From: Apostichopus japonicus
Lineage: Eukaryota > Echinodermata > Holothuroidea > Aspidochirotida > Stichopodidae
Direction of reading: 5' to 3'
Assembly: GCF_037975245.1 (NCBI RefSeq)
Contig: NC_092567.1
Location: 15,803,876 to 15,867,875 of the forward strand
Length of the DNA: 64,000 nucleotides
Shown: positions 13,508 to 25,102 of the stretch, one piece after another
How positions within the stretch are numbered: the first letter of the stretch is position 1
Layout: every line of letters begins with the position of its first letter
Notes under the pieces: model-generated
Told to the model about the DNA's origin: nothing
The model's database searches: none
Seen by the model: only the letters and a program-made list of their open reading frames with translations
Program-made: the position numbers and the translations under genes

Positions 13508-16500
13508 ATGACGTCAACTTATCTTTTGGGAGCATTTGTCATTGCAACTGCTTTACAGACTAGCTATTCAGGTAAGTATTTATTTGTTTTGTTTTGCTTT
13601 ATTTTACATCTTAACTGCTTCTTCTAATCACAATTTAACCGAATCTATGACATATAAGTATTGCATAGAATGAAGGATGTAACCGTAAGACAGTAAAATA
13701 TCATCTTACTCAAGATTGTTAATCTTTATATGATACTTTGGTTTTAAAATATAATGATGATGCTTATTAAGAATGATATTAAAATTTCTATAAATGGTCT
13801 TTTTAACAAAGCGTCGTCACTTAGATGTCCAGAAGAACTGTTTGTTGAAGAAGGGAGCATCCAAGTTGTCAACTGTTCACTCACCACGTCTTCACTTACA
13901 GAAATATACTGGTACGTTGGAACCAGTACGAGCTCATTTCCCATCGCGCAATTGGTATCTGGTATCAAATACGTTTGGTCAGTGCAACATTACGATGTCA
14001 GCGACGATGGTTCACTTATCATCAAAAGCGTTGGTCGAAATCAGACAGGACCATACACCATCTTACACTTTTTTGAAGATAACGAGACTGAACGAGACAC
14101 TGTGTTTATAACTCTTATAGGTAATGATCATGTTATACAAGTAAATAAGCAATACAAATCAAGTGATAAGATAAGAATAAGATCTAGAAAACTGTTTGAA
14201 TCAATGATAGTACATATTACCTACCTGTTAAAAATCATTTATCGAATAATCCTTCGAAAGTTACTGTTTTCTCATTACCTCTTGTTTTAAATGATTCAAT
14301 TATATAATTTTCACCTACAGTGACAATTCCTTTACTAACATGAGTCTAGGTAATTGTTCCTCTGGCTCTGTAAATACTCTTCTTTCTAAAATTGAGCGAG
14401 CAGGTAGGATAATGAACCTTGAACGTCACAAGATGCTTGTTTAATCTTTATTTTTCAATATTTTGTATTCCTTTAAAAGATTCTTGTCCAGTGATAGACC
14501 AGTGTACCTCATGTGAAGATTGCGTAGTACAAACGTCTGAAGATCTAATACTTCTCACGTGCACTATCACTAGTCCAACCACAGAGAAAATATTACCAAT
14601 CTGGACTCATAGCAATGGAAGTATAATTCAAGGTCGAATACACGAAGAACGCCTGTCGGATAACTCGTGGAACGTCAGTGTCAGTTTGGACATTCAAAGC
14701 TTGAACTGTGGATTGGCAGTTTTGCTTTGCTCCAGTTCTCTAGGAGGACATGAAAATGCAGTAAGGGTTGCTAGAGCAAACGTAACGTTTGGTGAGTGTT
14801 TTTTGTGTTTGTTAGCAGTTAGGTTATTATGTATACCATTACTCTGACCCATGTTATATTTTGTGTTGTTATATCATGTTATGTTATGACCGAAACTGAT
14901 ATTCATACTATCAGTCAAGTCAAAAACAGGGAGTGTCAACTTTTCAAAAGATACATTCCAAATCATGAAATTAATGGTTGAGCATTTTCAAAGTCCAATT
15001 GGCAGTTAGATATCTATTAAAATTCACGGATGAGACCGAATTTACTTTATTACCTACACATACGACACAACTAACTTAAATACTTTATCAAACGATCATA
15101 TCGGGTCTTACCTATAGTTAATGCTGTCGTACGTAATGTGAACCTTTTTTGAAATTTAACTTTTAGATTGAATATAATTTGTGCATGAAACATTAGCTCA
15201 AAGCACCGTATTGCGTTCGTAACGTACATACATGAGCAGAAAGTTTAATCGGATGTATAAAGCATGAATATGTCATAAAGCATTCTGAATTAAGTTGTGT
15301 TAAGATTTCAGGTGTTTTGCAGTTTCATTAATTGGATGTGTAAACGGTGTCATAAAAGTGTGCATATTTTTTTGCCCAAGTTGGGACAGCTAAAAAAAAA
15401 TAATAAAAATAATGCCCTAATTGTTACAAATTTTCATTCAGTTTTGTATATCTATTTGGTTTTCTGTCATTGTCATTTACTTTATATTTACTTATGAACT
15501 TATGGGCAAATTTCTTAATTTAATATTAACAGTGTCATGTGATGACTTGGATATACCTAATGATGGAAATGCACCGATTCTCATTGTGGTGTGCGTCATT
15601 GCAATCGTGATAATTGTTACTACGACTTTTCTTATTGCACTGTATTGCGGTAAGTGACATTCAAGTACCATTCTATCGAAAAAGGGAAAGAAAAATCACG
15701 ATGCTCATATTGCACGGGAAATAGATAAGCAAAGAAATATTAAGTGCAACAGGAGATGTATCTAGTGCATGTTGCTGTTTACATTTATTCACATATTGTA
15801 TAATATCTTCCCGATCCCCTCTGGTAGGTCTACATGCAAATTTGGGTGATAATTATAACAGTTCACTTTCTTACATTTGGCACATATTATGTCACACAAA
15901 GGTTAGGGCATTTAGGACTAATACGTTAAAGATAAATGTTTTACAGAACAGTGAGAAGGAAATTACAAAAGCGAAGGCATAAAGTCATGAAATCCATGAA
16001 AGTGTAATTCCTGCAAGAAATATTTTTGGTAACGCTGCCGTTGGTTCAAGTTCATTTGCACAGTTTTCAAGAATACAGACAATTCGTGGATAATGATTGA
16101 TAAATCCAAGTATAAGAGACATATTGTAACGTTTACACTGCAGTAGAAATCCACAGATTTAAGAATTGCGCATATCCCCAGATTTTGCCCGATTGGTCTT
16201 TGAATCTTAAAGAATGTTGTTATGTGCTAACTTGCAATTTATGTAGTCAACAGGGCATCAAAGTATATGATAGCTTAATATGTTGTTCTTATACATCTTT
16301 TGAATTACCCCAAATTAACGAAATTGATTTGTGTAACTTTGCGTCAGTTTGTTATATTGTGTGTACGTTATAATTAATAGTGATCAATGTCAAACGTCCA
16401 AAGGAGACGCTTAAAGAATGACGGACATGAGTGACACACGAGTAACGACAAAAAGCCGACCAACAAAGATCCCAAGAAATATGACTTTCAAATGTGATCG

Positions 16501-17875
16501 AGATACAAACAAAATTAAAAATGGCTGTGCTTGAAAGGAAGCTCAATGCGTTCAAGATGTTAAGAAACTAAATACATTTATATAAGATTAACAGTTTTGT
16601 GATAAAAAGAACACCATATCACTAACATGTGCCCTAAGCTTACCTGAATTCCTAACCCCCAACACACACACCCACATTGCAATTGATGTATATATGTAGT
16701 TTTGTTCTTTGCCCGTTTATTCATATCAATAAAGATTGTGTAACATATTGTGGTTTCCGATCTATTTTACCCGTATTTCAAGCAGGTCGCGGTTGCAAAA
16801 GAAACACAAAGAACCAAGATGGAAATGAAGATGGAAATAACGGTGGATGTGAAGATGAAGATGTAAGTTTGCTGAAAGCAATAATATTTATTCATGTTTC
16901 AATTACAGCTCCGCCAAAATTTACGTTTCTAGAATTGCATGTAAGCTCCAAGATTTTCATCATTTTGAAAGTTAACCTTATTTTTTACACTATGGATGAT
17001 ACAAAATGAGCGATAGTAGCACTTGTTACTCGTCGATTTGCATGTATCAATGTACAATACTATGATTGAAACAAATGCTAAAACATAAGAAAATAACTCC
17101 ACAAGACAGATATCGCAAAATAATTTACGTTCGTGATAGGTAAAACATGTTAGAAAACTGCTTAACTACTGCAAATTGTTAACATTTGTTTCATAATCGA
17201 CGGCGGTGACTACAATATAATGTTATGTCGACCTTTCCTTCATATTGACTACGTTTGTTATTAATCTCACCTTTTCTGCAGCTTAAGGAAATCGATCCCT
17301 TGATCGACGGATTCTTGAAGACACAGTTACAAATTGAAACACCTAACGGAGAACGGAAAGAGATGTCCGCTGCATCTGTTTTCGATTCTGATGAGTGGAA
17401 GAACACGAAACGTATTCTTTTTGTGGGTGACTTTTTAGCTGGAGAAACGTCGATTTTTAAACGGGCAACTTTCATGTGCTCTCAATGGAACATCGACGAA
17501 ACCCTTTTTGTTGTTGATATAAAGGGGAATTTCGAAGCAGATATTGCTGAAAAAATTCAGAACCAATTACCTTCAAACAGCAAGTATACGCTAGATAGAA
17601 TAATTGACTTGTTATGCAGTGGAAAGTGTCTAGTGATATTCGATGGTGGTGGTAAACCGTTGGAGCTACCGAAGCCTCCTGATTCGGGACAAGACATAAT
17701 TAAAGATAAACTTACAACATTTGATATTTTATGTAAAAGTGAGAATCCTTCTCTAAGAGTTTGGATTACTTCTATACCTTCAGTTCCTACTAATCATTTT
17801 ATTGATTATAAGAAAATATACTTGCCGACGGTTAATGAAAATGATTCTCAGAGCTCAACACTTAAGGTACAATAA
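13508..17875 (+). CDS. Two-Ig transmembrane receptor with degenerate NACHT-like cytoplasmic domain
   Basis: Six exons join in phase: 13508-13571, 13812-14120, 14480-14791, 15533-15649, 16786-16862 and 17282-17875 (1473 nt, 490 residues). Exon 1 is a 64-nt signal peptide. Exon 2 is a V-type-like Ig domain with VVNCS, IYWYVG and a DDGSL..QTGPYTI segment in which the usual second Cys is Ile. Exon 3 is an Ig domain with LLTC, PIW and VLLC. Exon 4 encodes a TM helix (APILIVVCVIAIVIIV and onward, roughly residues 244-264). Exon 5 is a short basic then Asp/Glu/Asn-rich linker. Exon 6 (residues about 294-490) resembles a NACHT core: KRILFVGDFLAGETS at the P-loop position, CLVIFDGGG at Walker B and VWITSIP at sensor 1. 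The P-loop Lys is Glu, the second acidic Walker B residue is absent and the sensor Arg is Ile, so nucleotide hydrolysis is unlikely. Several N-glycosylation sites lie in the Ig domains. A GTACAA after the last AAG could be a donor to further exons, but none was recognised. The stop overlaps an AATAAA at 17871. The architecture is clear; the NACHT assignment is inference from motif order. Confidence 0.7.
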
Positions 17876-18297
17876 AAATATGGGAAACGGAACACTCTCC
17901 TGTTATAATTAGAACTTACAAAGGATATAGTAGCTAATGTTACATATATTACTCCCAATTCGTTTGAAATAGATTTGGCAAAAACAATTAACCACCAGCT
18001 TGTTGTAATGAGCAACCAAGGTCGAATTCTGTGTTTGTCTCCTAAAACTTTTTTCTATTTGTAAATCATGGAGGTTATATGTTTTTTATTCGTCTTCAAA
18101 CTATGGCAATCGGGAACATTAAGTAAAATGATCGATTCTTTTTATTAGTAGAAATGATATGTAAGCTTGTTTTGATTTAGTTTAGGAAAGTATAAAGATT
18201 CCTGCCTCATTGTCAAATGATTGTTCATTGCATATTACTTGGATTACCATCTAATAAAAAGCTGTTTTTTAAAACTTAATGTTAGATTTGAATTAAT
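17876..18297. other. 3' flank of the Ig/NACHT-like gene
   Basis: The sequence is AT-rich. An AATAAA overlaps the stop codon at 17871-17876 and could be the polyadenylation signal, which would make the 3' UTR very short. I searched for a continuing winged-helix, LRR, TIR or death-fold exon and saw none. The direct duplication begins at about 18298, perhaps slightly earlier. Confidence 0.4.
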
Positions 18298-19405
18298 TGC
18301 CAGTTAGTGTGGTACTTATCTTGAAAATTACATGATAACCATTCGACCAACACTACATTGAATCAGGTTCGTCACATTTACAGTACATATACTATACATT
18401 ACATCATATACCCTGAAATTTATAACGGTATTCCGTACCAATTTGCGTTCCTCAGTATTTGCAATATTCTGTTAACTATATCACATTGATCGTATGGGTG
18501 TAAATAGTTGTCCTGTGGAAAAGAGAGAGGGAGACGGCGAGTAGACCTACAGCGTACACGTATCACAAGTTAAGTATGGAGACATGATGGGTTATTTTAT
18601 TTTCAATTTATTAATTAATACCGTAAATATAATTCGCCAAGCGAGTCGAAGTTTCTTATTAGTTTTTGTTGACTTATGGAATCATGGTATCAAATGGAAA
18701 TGTCCTTCCTTTTTTGCAAACATCCAGTTTTTCTGAATCTGATCCTAATATGATATGTTTGATTGGATTCTGACGTAGCAAAGCTGGGTGTGCAACAAAA
18801 TGCCCTACGTCATTTATTTACACTTTGGTTCCCACTGAGTGGTGTTACTCGGTTACTGTAATGTTATCTCAAATGATTGGCAAATTCTCTTAACACAGAC
18901 TTCGCTCTGATAACAAATTGAATTCATGATAGTTAAAACTTCCTGGTGTCTTACTGATAGCAGTTACGTGGCTCTTTTGTTTTAACGAATCTAAGGCTCT
19001 AAGCTCTTTTAGAAGCTTTAGATAGGAAAGGGACCTTTTCATATCTCTCACGAGAATCAAATCATCCTGGGTTTTATTAAACAGGAATCGCTAAGACACT
19101 GACTTATACTAATCGATTTGACTTTGAATAAAAAGTCACCTCGTTGACTACGATCACTCTCCTTAGACATAATTACACAGAATCGTTTATCACCAGCGTA
19201 ACGCCATTCACTAACGGGTCATGGCACGTTTGGCTTAAACCTAGATCACCAACGCTTGTATTGATGCACATACACCCGATATATATAGAACCGAGACTAT
19301 TACACAGTGTCCCCCTGAATAATGAACGTATATCACAGAGCACCCTTTATAAGACATCTTATCTGAACTACCTCTCTTTACCAATCAACGAGCCAAATAT
19401 GTAAG

Positions 19406-20660
19406 CCAGGGGAGGCGATCTGTTTCAAATATTGGGGGGGGGGGACATTTGCTTGGATGCAGGCAAATTACTATCAAAGCGGAGCGCCACCATTAGTTGG
19501 CGCGCAGCGTGCAAGAAAATTTCTGGTTTTGATAGCCCCCCAGATCACCGGAAATGGCCCTTCTCGGGCTTGAAAATGACCAACCAGATGTACACTTTTG
19601 CCTGAGAACCAAGTTTTCCTAAATAGTTTTTTTTTTCATTCATAACATTGTTTCAAGTTTTTCACCAGTCACACATCATGTTCGACCTCATTGCATCTCC
19701 TGTGGATCATTGCTTTTGTAGGTAATTCTACGTAACGCCCCACAATACCCGTCAGCCCCACTTTTCAAGGTTTTAAGCCCATTATTTGTTAAGAATTTGA
19801 ATAATAAATTCACTTCAAAACGCACCCATAATGTTGCACAAAATTTCATCTATGGACAACCAATATAGAAAAACCCCCCTCAACCCCTAATAGACCGGTC
19901 AAAATTGCACGAGTAGAGGGAAGTATGATGAAGAATGTTGGTCAAGGAATTTTCGAAAATTCAGACACAGTTATATTATTGGTGTACAAATATTAAAACC
20001 TCTTATAACGGCTACTATAAAACTTCGATATCATAGAAAATACCAACAACAAAATAGGAGGGCGGTCTCCACCCATCACCCACCCCCTCCCTTGGCTACG
20101 CACCTGCGGTTAGAAATCTTGTAGGAAACAGGCCAAATGGAAACCCAGTGAACCTATATCGATGTGGATCATATATATGATTGTACGTACTTACACTCAT
20201 ACACAAGATGCAAACCAAATTTCATCACGGATGCAGTCCGTCTAGCTATTCATTTCGAGGAAAAAAAGTAAAAACTACTTTCGGTTATATATAGTAACAA
20301 ATTGTGACACGGTTAGACAGGCGCCTTGCGAGGAATTTGCCAAGGGAGGGGCAAAGCTTGTACCCAGGCTTTCTAATTGCAGCGCCACCATAAGTTGGCG
20401 CGCGCAAAAGAAAATTTTCGCCGAAAAATGCCTCCCAGATTGCTGGAAATGGCACTTCCCAGGCCTTGTAAGTTGCATCTAAGCATTTTCTTTTTTGAAA
20501 TTACTAGCGATATCATAAAAAATACAAAACATATGCTTAAAAAAATCTATGCCACCAAATATGGGGGGGGGGATATTAGATACAATATCCCCCACCTAAA
20601 ATATTGGGGGGACATGTCCCGCCGTCCCCCCCCCCCCATGATCGCCGCCCATGATGTAAG
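19406..20660. mobile_element. Composite TIR-element insertion in duplication copy 2
   Basis: This segment is absent from the paralogous site at 1349-1356, which has a single ATGTAAG. In copy 2, ATGTAAG is present on both sides (19399-19405 and 20654-20660), as expected for a target-site duplication. The ends are inversely related (GGGGAGGCGATC at the left, GATCGCCGCCC at the right) and flanked by long G or C runs. Internally there seem to be two related units: 19406 to about 20107, and about 20318-20650. Both contain a GCGCCACCAT..GTTGGCGCGC motif. A third copy lies in reverse at 29290-29605. No transposase is encoded, so these are non-autonomous elements. Confidence 0.65.
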
Positions 20661-22045
20661 CGACTCTTGCATCAGAGCTGGTCCCCCTTTCAAAAACAGT
20701 CCAGCATAACATAGAACCCCCATTGACGACTCAACCGAAAGTGACCAAGCATGCCCCTGCCACTTAGTACTCTTGCAGGAACCAATGTAAAACACACCAC
20801 TCGTTCTGTCACACCTTTATTTTTGAAATCCATCACGATAATTTGTACCATATCGCTTCCGATGGGTACTGTAAGTACCTTCTGGCTAAACATGCGTCTA
20901 TGTATAGCTACCTACGATATACTAGGTAGCTGCTTATCATCAAGTCACAATCTAACATTTTCCATTCGTTGTCTTTCTTGCTAGTGGTTTAAATTTTGTC
21001 TGGTATGTAGTCGATATGACAAGAGGTGTTTTCTACATGTTTAATGAGTTGCATGGCTTTACTTAAAGATTACGAAAGACTTAAGAGTCAGAGAAGTTGC
21101 TTTTAGTACCATTTATTTCTGGCAAATGATGGTAGGAGGACGTATAGGGTAAAGTAGTGTGGGTACGTCTAATGTTGTGGTCAAGGCGACAGATGGCGAG
21201 GCGATGAGTTGCAATTGAATAATTTCTCATAAACTGTATATGTTATTGCCGCATATCTTTCGTTGATGTCGGTGTCTCTTGTTGTAATGTCACAAGCTAG
21301 GTGTTGAGTTCATGAAGTAATGCTTTGCAGCAATTTTACTGTTGCTTAGGAATATTTTTTTATAATGTATCAGTAAAATGTCATTGTACCTAAGTTCAAT
21401 TGATGGCGAAAATTGGATCCGTACCCAGTTTCTTTTCATCGCTCGGTTTCACTTTTGATACAGACGATCTTAAAGCTTAAATGTACAAATCTCGAAAACT
21501 TCATACTTTTAGGAATTGAATGAACATTTTGAAGCAGGTTCAGTACTTCTTCATTTACATTCCAAAATCAGTGAAGTTTCTTTCGTGGTAGAACACTATA
21601 GAGCGATTGCTTTTGATAATGGAAATGTAGAACAGCTCATCTATTAGTAGCTTGTGTCATACACTATAATGCCAGAACTAATGAAATTTGGTGAATCACC
21701 CATCAAACTAAAATATGTTTTTAAATTGTTTTGTACGGCTAATTAAGTCAACTTTTCATAACAATAATAAAATGCTGAAACAATAGTCTATAGGGTAAGT
21801 TTCAGACGAGAGCAAATTACATTACATGTTAAATATTATACTGTTGCGTTCAGTTCGATGTCTTTTGCTGCTTGATCAAAATGTCAAATTATTTAAAATG
21901 TAGGTATTAATGTTCGATACATACAGGAACTGCATGAAAGTTATGACAGCCTAGTTGATAATAGAATACAATATAATCAATATATTACTTTGACATTTAG
22001 CTTCATTGGTTGACCACTTTGAAGTGATAAGTCAGACTGTCACAG

Positions 22046-22080
22046 TTAGTGATAAACGAGGAGTTCTTTCTCAACAACCT
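22046..22080 (-). pseudogene. Paralogous copy of Ig-gene terminal exon
   Basis: A good acceptor (CTTCACAATAG) precedes AGGTTGTTGAGAAAGAA, as at 2738. The reading frame gives EVVEKELLVYH and then a stop, whereas the copy at 2686-2738 continues to a YDIL-containing tail. It could be the shortened last exon of a paralogous gene whose upstream exons are missing here, or a relic. Confidence 0.3.
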
Positions 22081-22824
22081 CTATTGTGAAGAAAAACAAA
22101 TCAACTTAACACATATTTCCTTGTTTCGATTCACACAATATTTTGCCACGAGTGGTCCTATTGTTAGGCCTGGAACTTTAATCTTGACCGACGATTGCTC
22201 CTAAAGCAAAGGTACTTGGCTTACTAAGATTTCCAAGTCTCCAAACTATCACTCGAGTTTAGCAATAGGCTCTTTTTGTGATTAGGTGATTAGTGAACTC
22301 GTTTATATCTACGAGTACGCAATGAAGCATTACTTTCCAATTGAAAGTTGTATAGCCTACCCGAACTTTAACATGCATACTATAATTACTTTAGAACACA
22401 CGAGATACCTAACCTACCCATGTCGGTGTATGTATTCCTAAAGTCCTACGTCCATCAAAGTGAAGTGACGCCATATTGATCTCATCATGCTTGGCTAACA
22501 TAAATTGAAGAACAGTTTGATGAATTTATTATTCTAAACTGTACAAAATAACTAAATTTACTTGCGCTTTAAATGCAAACTACGTCTTTCTGAAACATAG
22601 TGTGAAACTTAAAAAACAATACGATCACACAATACGATCAAACGCCTTCCATTCCTGCAACATGAAAACAAAGTCAAATACATTACTTCACCTGATGCGT
22701 CTGTCTTAGTACCTCAAACAATACTTCCAAATATAAATAGGCCTCTTTAAAACGACAACTCATCACTGCTGAAGTAAATTCCTACAGAAACCCTCAAACC
22801 TTTTTTTGTTTGTTTAGAGAATCT

Positions 22825-23413
22825 GACCTTATATTTGTAATGCGGATTACCTCCAGCATACAGCACCCCTGTTTACTACTCTTAACGCTCTTAGTATCTA
22901 TGATATAAATCGTTACTATGTTGGTATTTTTATTTTCAATTGGTTACATGATAGTGCTCCGTCGACTTTTCGCAACTATTTTCAGTTACGTAACGATCCT
23001 TATCCTAACCGTGCGCCAAATCAATTGACTGTTCCTTACTTTAGACTTAGGTCTGCACAACTTGGTATTCGTTATGTCGGTGTAAAACTTTGGAATTCCC
23101 TCCCTACTACTATTACTGGTTGTAAAACTCTGAACACCTTCAAAAAACGTCTTAAAGAGTATCTTATATCAAACTATCATTGATTTTGTATTTTCCTTTC
23201 TTTGCCATCTTTGTTCTGTTTTCTCTGTATACTTAAGCTTTCTTTCTATGTTTTATTTGTAAAGGGGTGTCAACGTAAACAAGCTCTGCAGAGCTTCTTG
23301 TTGGCACTCCTCAATCTCTTGTTCTCTTGTACATTTACCCACGTCTATTGTCATAATTGCATACTTTAATGCGAGAGATTGAAATAAAGTCTTATGAATT
23401 GAATTGAATTGAA
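22825..23413 (+). mobile_element. 5'-truncated CR1/L2-like LINE 3' end
   Basis: It comprises the ORF2 tail fragment (22866-23183), a 3' UTR of about 230 nt and a terminal (GAATT)n tail at about 23395-23413. The left boundary is approximate and abuts the end of the segmental duplication. The insertion may have helped break the homology between the two duplicate copies. Confidence 0.65.
22866..23183 (+). pseudogene. C-terminal fragment of non-LTR retrotransposon ORF2
   Basis: An open frame of 105 residues plus stop matches the conserved C-terminal tail of CR1/L2/jockey-type ORF2 proteins: PLFTTLNALSIYDIN, then a hydrophobic stretch, then IRYVGVKLWNSLPTTI, and FKKRLKEYL just before the stop. 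The reverse transcriptase core is missing, so this is a 5'-truncated copy. The 3' UTR runs to about 23413 and ends in a GAATT-type microsatellite tail, typical of target-primed insertion. Confidence 0.75.
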
Positions 23414-24188
23414 ATTGACGTTGATTAGCCAAGTTGAACGCAATGCTAAGCAGCGCTGATATAGGAAACGACATGCCTGACTGGAATCCGCAATAGCAAA
23501 TTGTTAAATTCATCACGGTCTAATATGGGAAGCGGGTAATTCCATTTAAAGTCCAGCTGCTGTACTACGGCAGTTTTACCAGTTTTGGTCAACTGGTCTG
23601 CGCATGATCGAGAAGGAACTATGACAACATTTATGGTGCTTTGCGTCTTCAGCACCGAACTCTAGCAAACATCGAGGCGATTGCCAATTATTTGCCATTC
23701 ACTACTCACAATATGGAACTATCTGAAGAAAAAAATCCGCTACTGTTGAAGCAGAATGTTCTTATGCAGTAATTAGAAACAGCCTTTTAAACCTAAGTAA
23801 GCACTAAATTCCAATTATTACTAATGTATTATAGTTTACATGACACAGCAACAAGCACATTGTTAGCCTACTTATGCTCCGAATTTCAAAATTTGTAACA
23901 GGCCGAGACTTAAATGAGGTGTTGAGAAAGCGGGAAGTGGTGCAGTATGCTTAGTAGGAATCATTAATCTTGTAAGGTGTTGTCAGTATTCTCTCATTTT
24001 TGTTCTATTCAAAGAAGCGATTAAGACGTGGTAGCTCCTTCTCGTCAGACAGTTAGTATTCCAGAACGTTTCGTCTGGTACCTTTAACGCTCCACTCTAT
24101 GTTAGTTCATAGGCAACTTACATTAGGCCAAAATTTCAGATGGAATTATGGAAGATATATATCTATATTAATGAATATACACTGATTC

Positions 24189-25102
24189 ATGTTTCGAGAA
24201 CGCCTACGATTAGGCAACTTATGTCAAATTTTGACTGACATCCTGATTTCCATGGATTTCACCACCTCAACAAATTATGAATGTTTCTATTGTTTTCCCG
24301 AAAGCATAAAGTGGACAAATATCCCAAGGTTCCATCCTCTGGCTGGTGAGCTGCTTGTTCGGGATATGGACGTTGGTGATTCAAGAGTAGCAGTTTCTGG
24401 ATTAAATGACGCAACAGGCACTATATTCCTCGATCTGTTTACATTAATGAAAGATCCTTATTCCACAGAAAACCCTTTATTGGTTTCATCACAGCCTGCT
24501 GTTCTAAATAATTAAACCAGGCTGTTGATCTACGATGGCGTGCTGTCTCCTTCCTCGGTGATTTCCTTTACGCTATGTGCCTAAGCGATACAATAGAACT
24601 ATACAGAGCATCAGATGGAGATCGTGTGAATCGAAAGAATCTTAAAGGTGAAGCTAGGTGTATGACTGTTAGCGATGAGAGGATTTTCATTAGTTTATAT
24701 CGATCAAGGAGAGTGATTGTATAAGATTTTGATTTGAATGAAATAAAGACTGAATAAAGCCTCAAGATGTATCAGTTCATTATTACACGTTGTTCATCTT
24801 TACAGGATACCCAAGCAAGAAGGCGTTATTGTTTAATAGTAACGGAGTTAAACTTTATTCTTATATGCCAATATTATCCGAGCTCGCATCTCCATATAGC
24901 ATCACAGCCCGTGGAGCTGGTGTTCGCTTTATGGGGTGATGATAATGGGGACCGTAAAGTTGTTGGTTACTCACTTTCTAGCGGACAAAGCATGTCTTCC
25001 TTCTACGTAGTTGTCGACTCAGAGAGAATCAGGATCAATCATAATATAAATAGGCTGTACGCTGTAACATGGGGAACTGGACTGATATACGAGTATGCAA
25101 CG
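24189..25102 (+). pseudogene. Decayed beta-propeller-like gene fragment
   Basis: Three consecutive segments look like beta-propeller blades but lie in different frames. The first (24189-24515) includes GELLVRDMDVGDSRVAVSG and ends in a stop. The second (from 24515) reads FLYAMCLSDTIELYRASDG and SDERIFISLYRSRRVIV, then hits stops before FDLNEIKT. The third begins at a good acceptor (24806) with a Tyr-Pro-Ser-Lys-Lys start and KLYSYMPILSELASPYSI, shifts frame, and continues as RLYAVTWGTGLIYEYATV to a good donor at 25102/25103. At least two frameshifts and two stops argue for a pseudogene. The alternating short-strand pattern (xxLYR, xVxVSDERI) resembles NHL/WD-type propellers; the exact family is not recognised. 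Confidence 0.45.

Larger units (their letters stand above)
18298..22612 (+). repeat. Direct segmental duplication, copy 2
   Basis: This is the paralogous copy of window positions 1-3257, interrupted by an insertion of about 1.25 kb at 19406-20660. Similarity fades just after 22600, where LINE-related sequence follows. It retains a counterpart of the proposed terminal exon of the minus-strand Ig gene (22080-22046), so the duplication appears to have copied the 3' end of an Ig gene. Divergence is moderate, with many substitutions and small indels, so this is not a recent or assembly duplication. Confidence 0.85.

Noticed and set aside
17876-18297. LRR, TIR or death-fold exons continuing the NACHT-like gene
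   Set aside because: All frames are interrupted and no motif of these domains was seen before the duplication begins.
23446-23655. Minus-strand ORF as a paralogous Ig exon next to duplication copy 2
   Set aside because: No Cys/Trp/Cys Ig pattern and no good splice sites around it.
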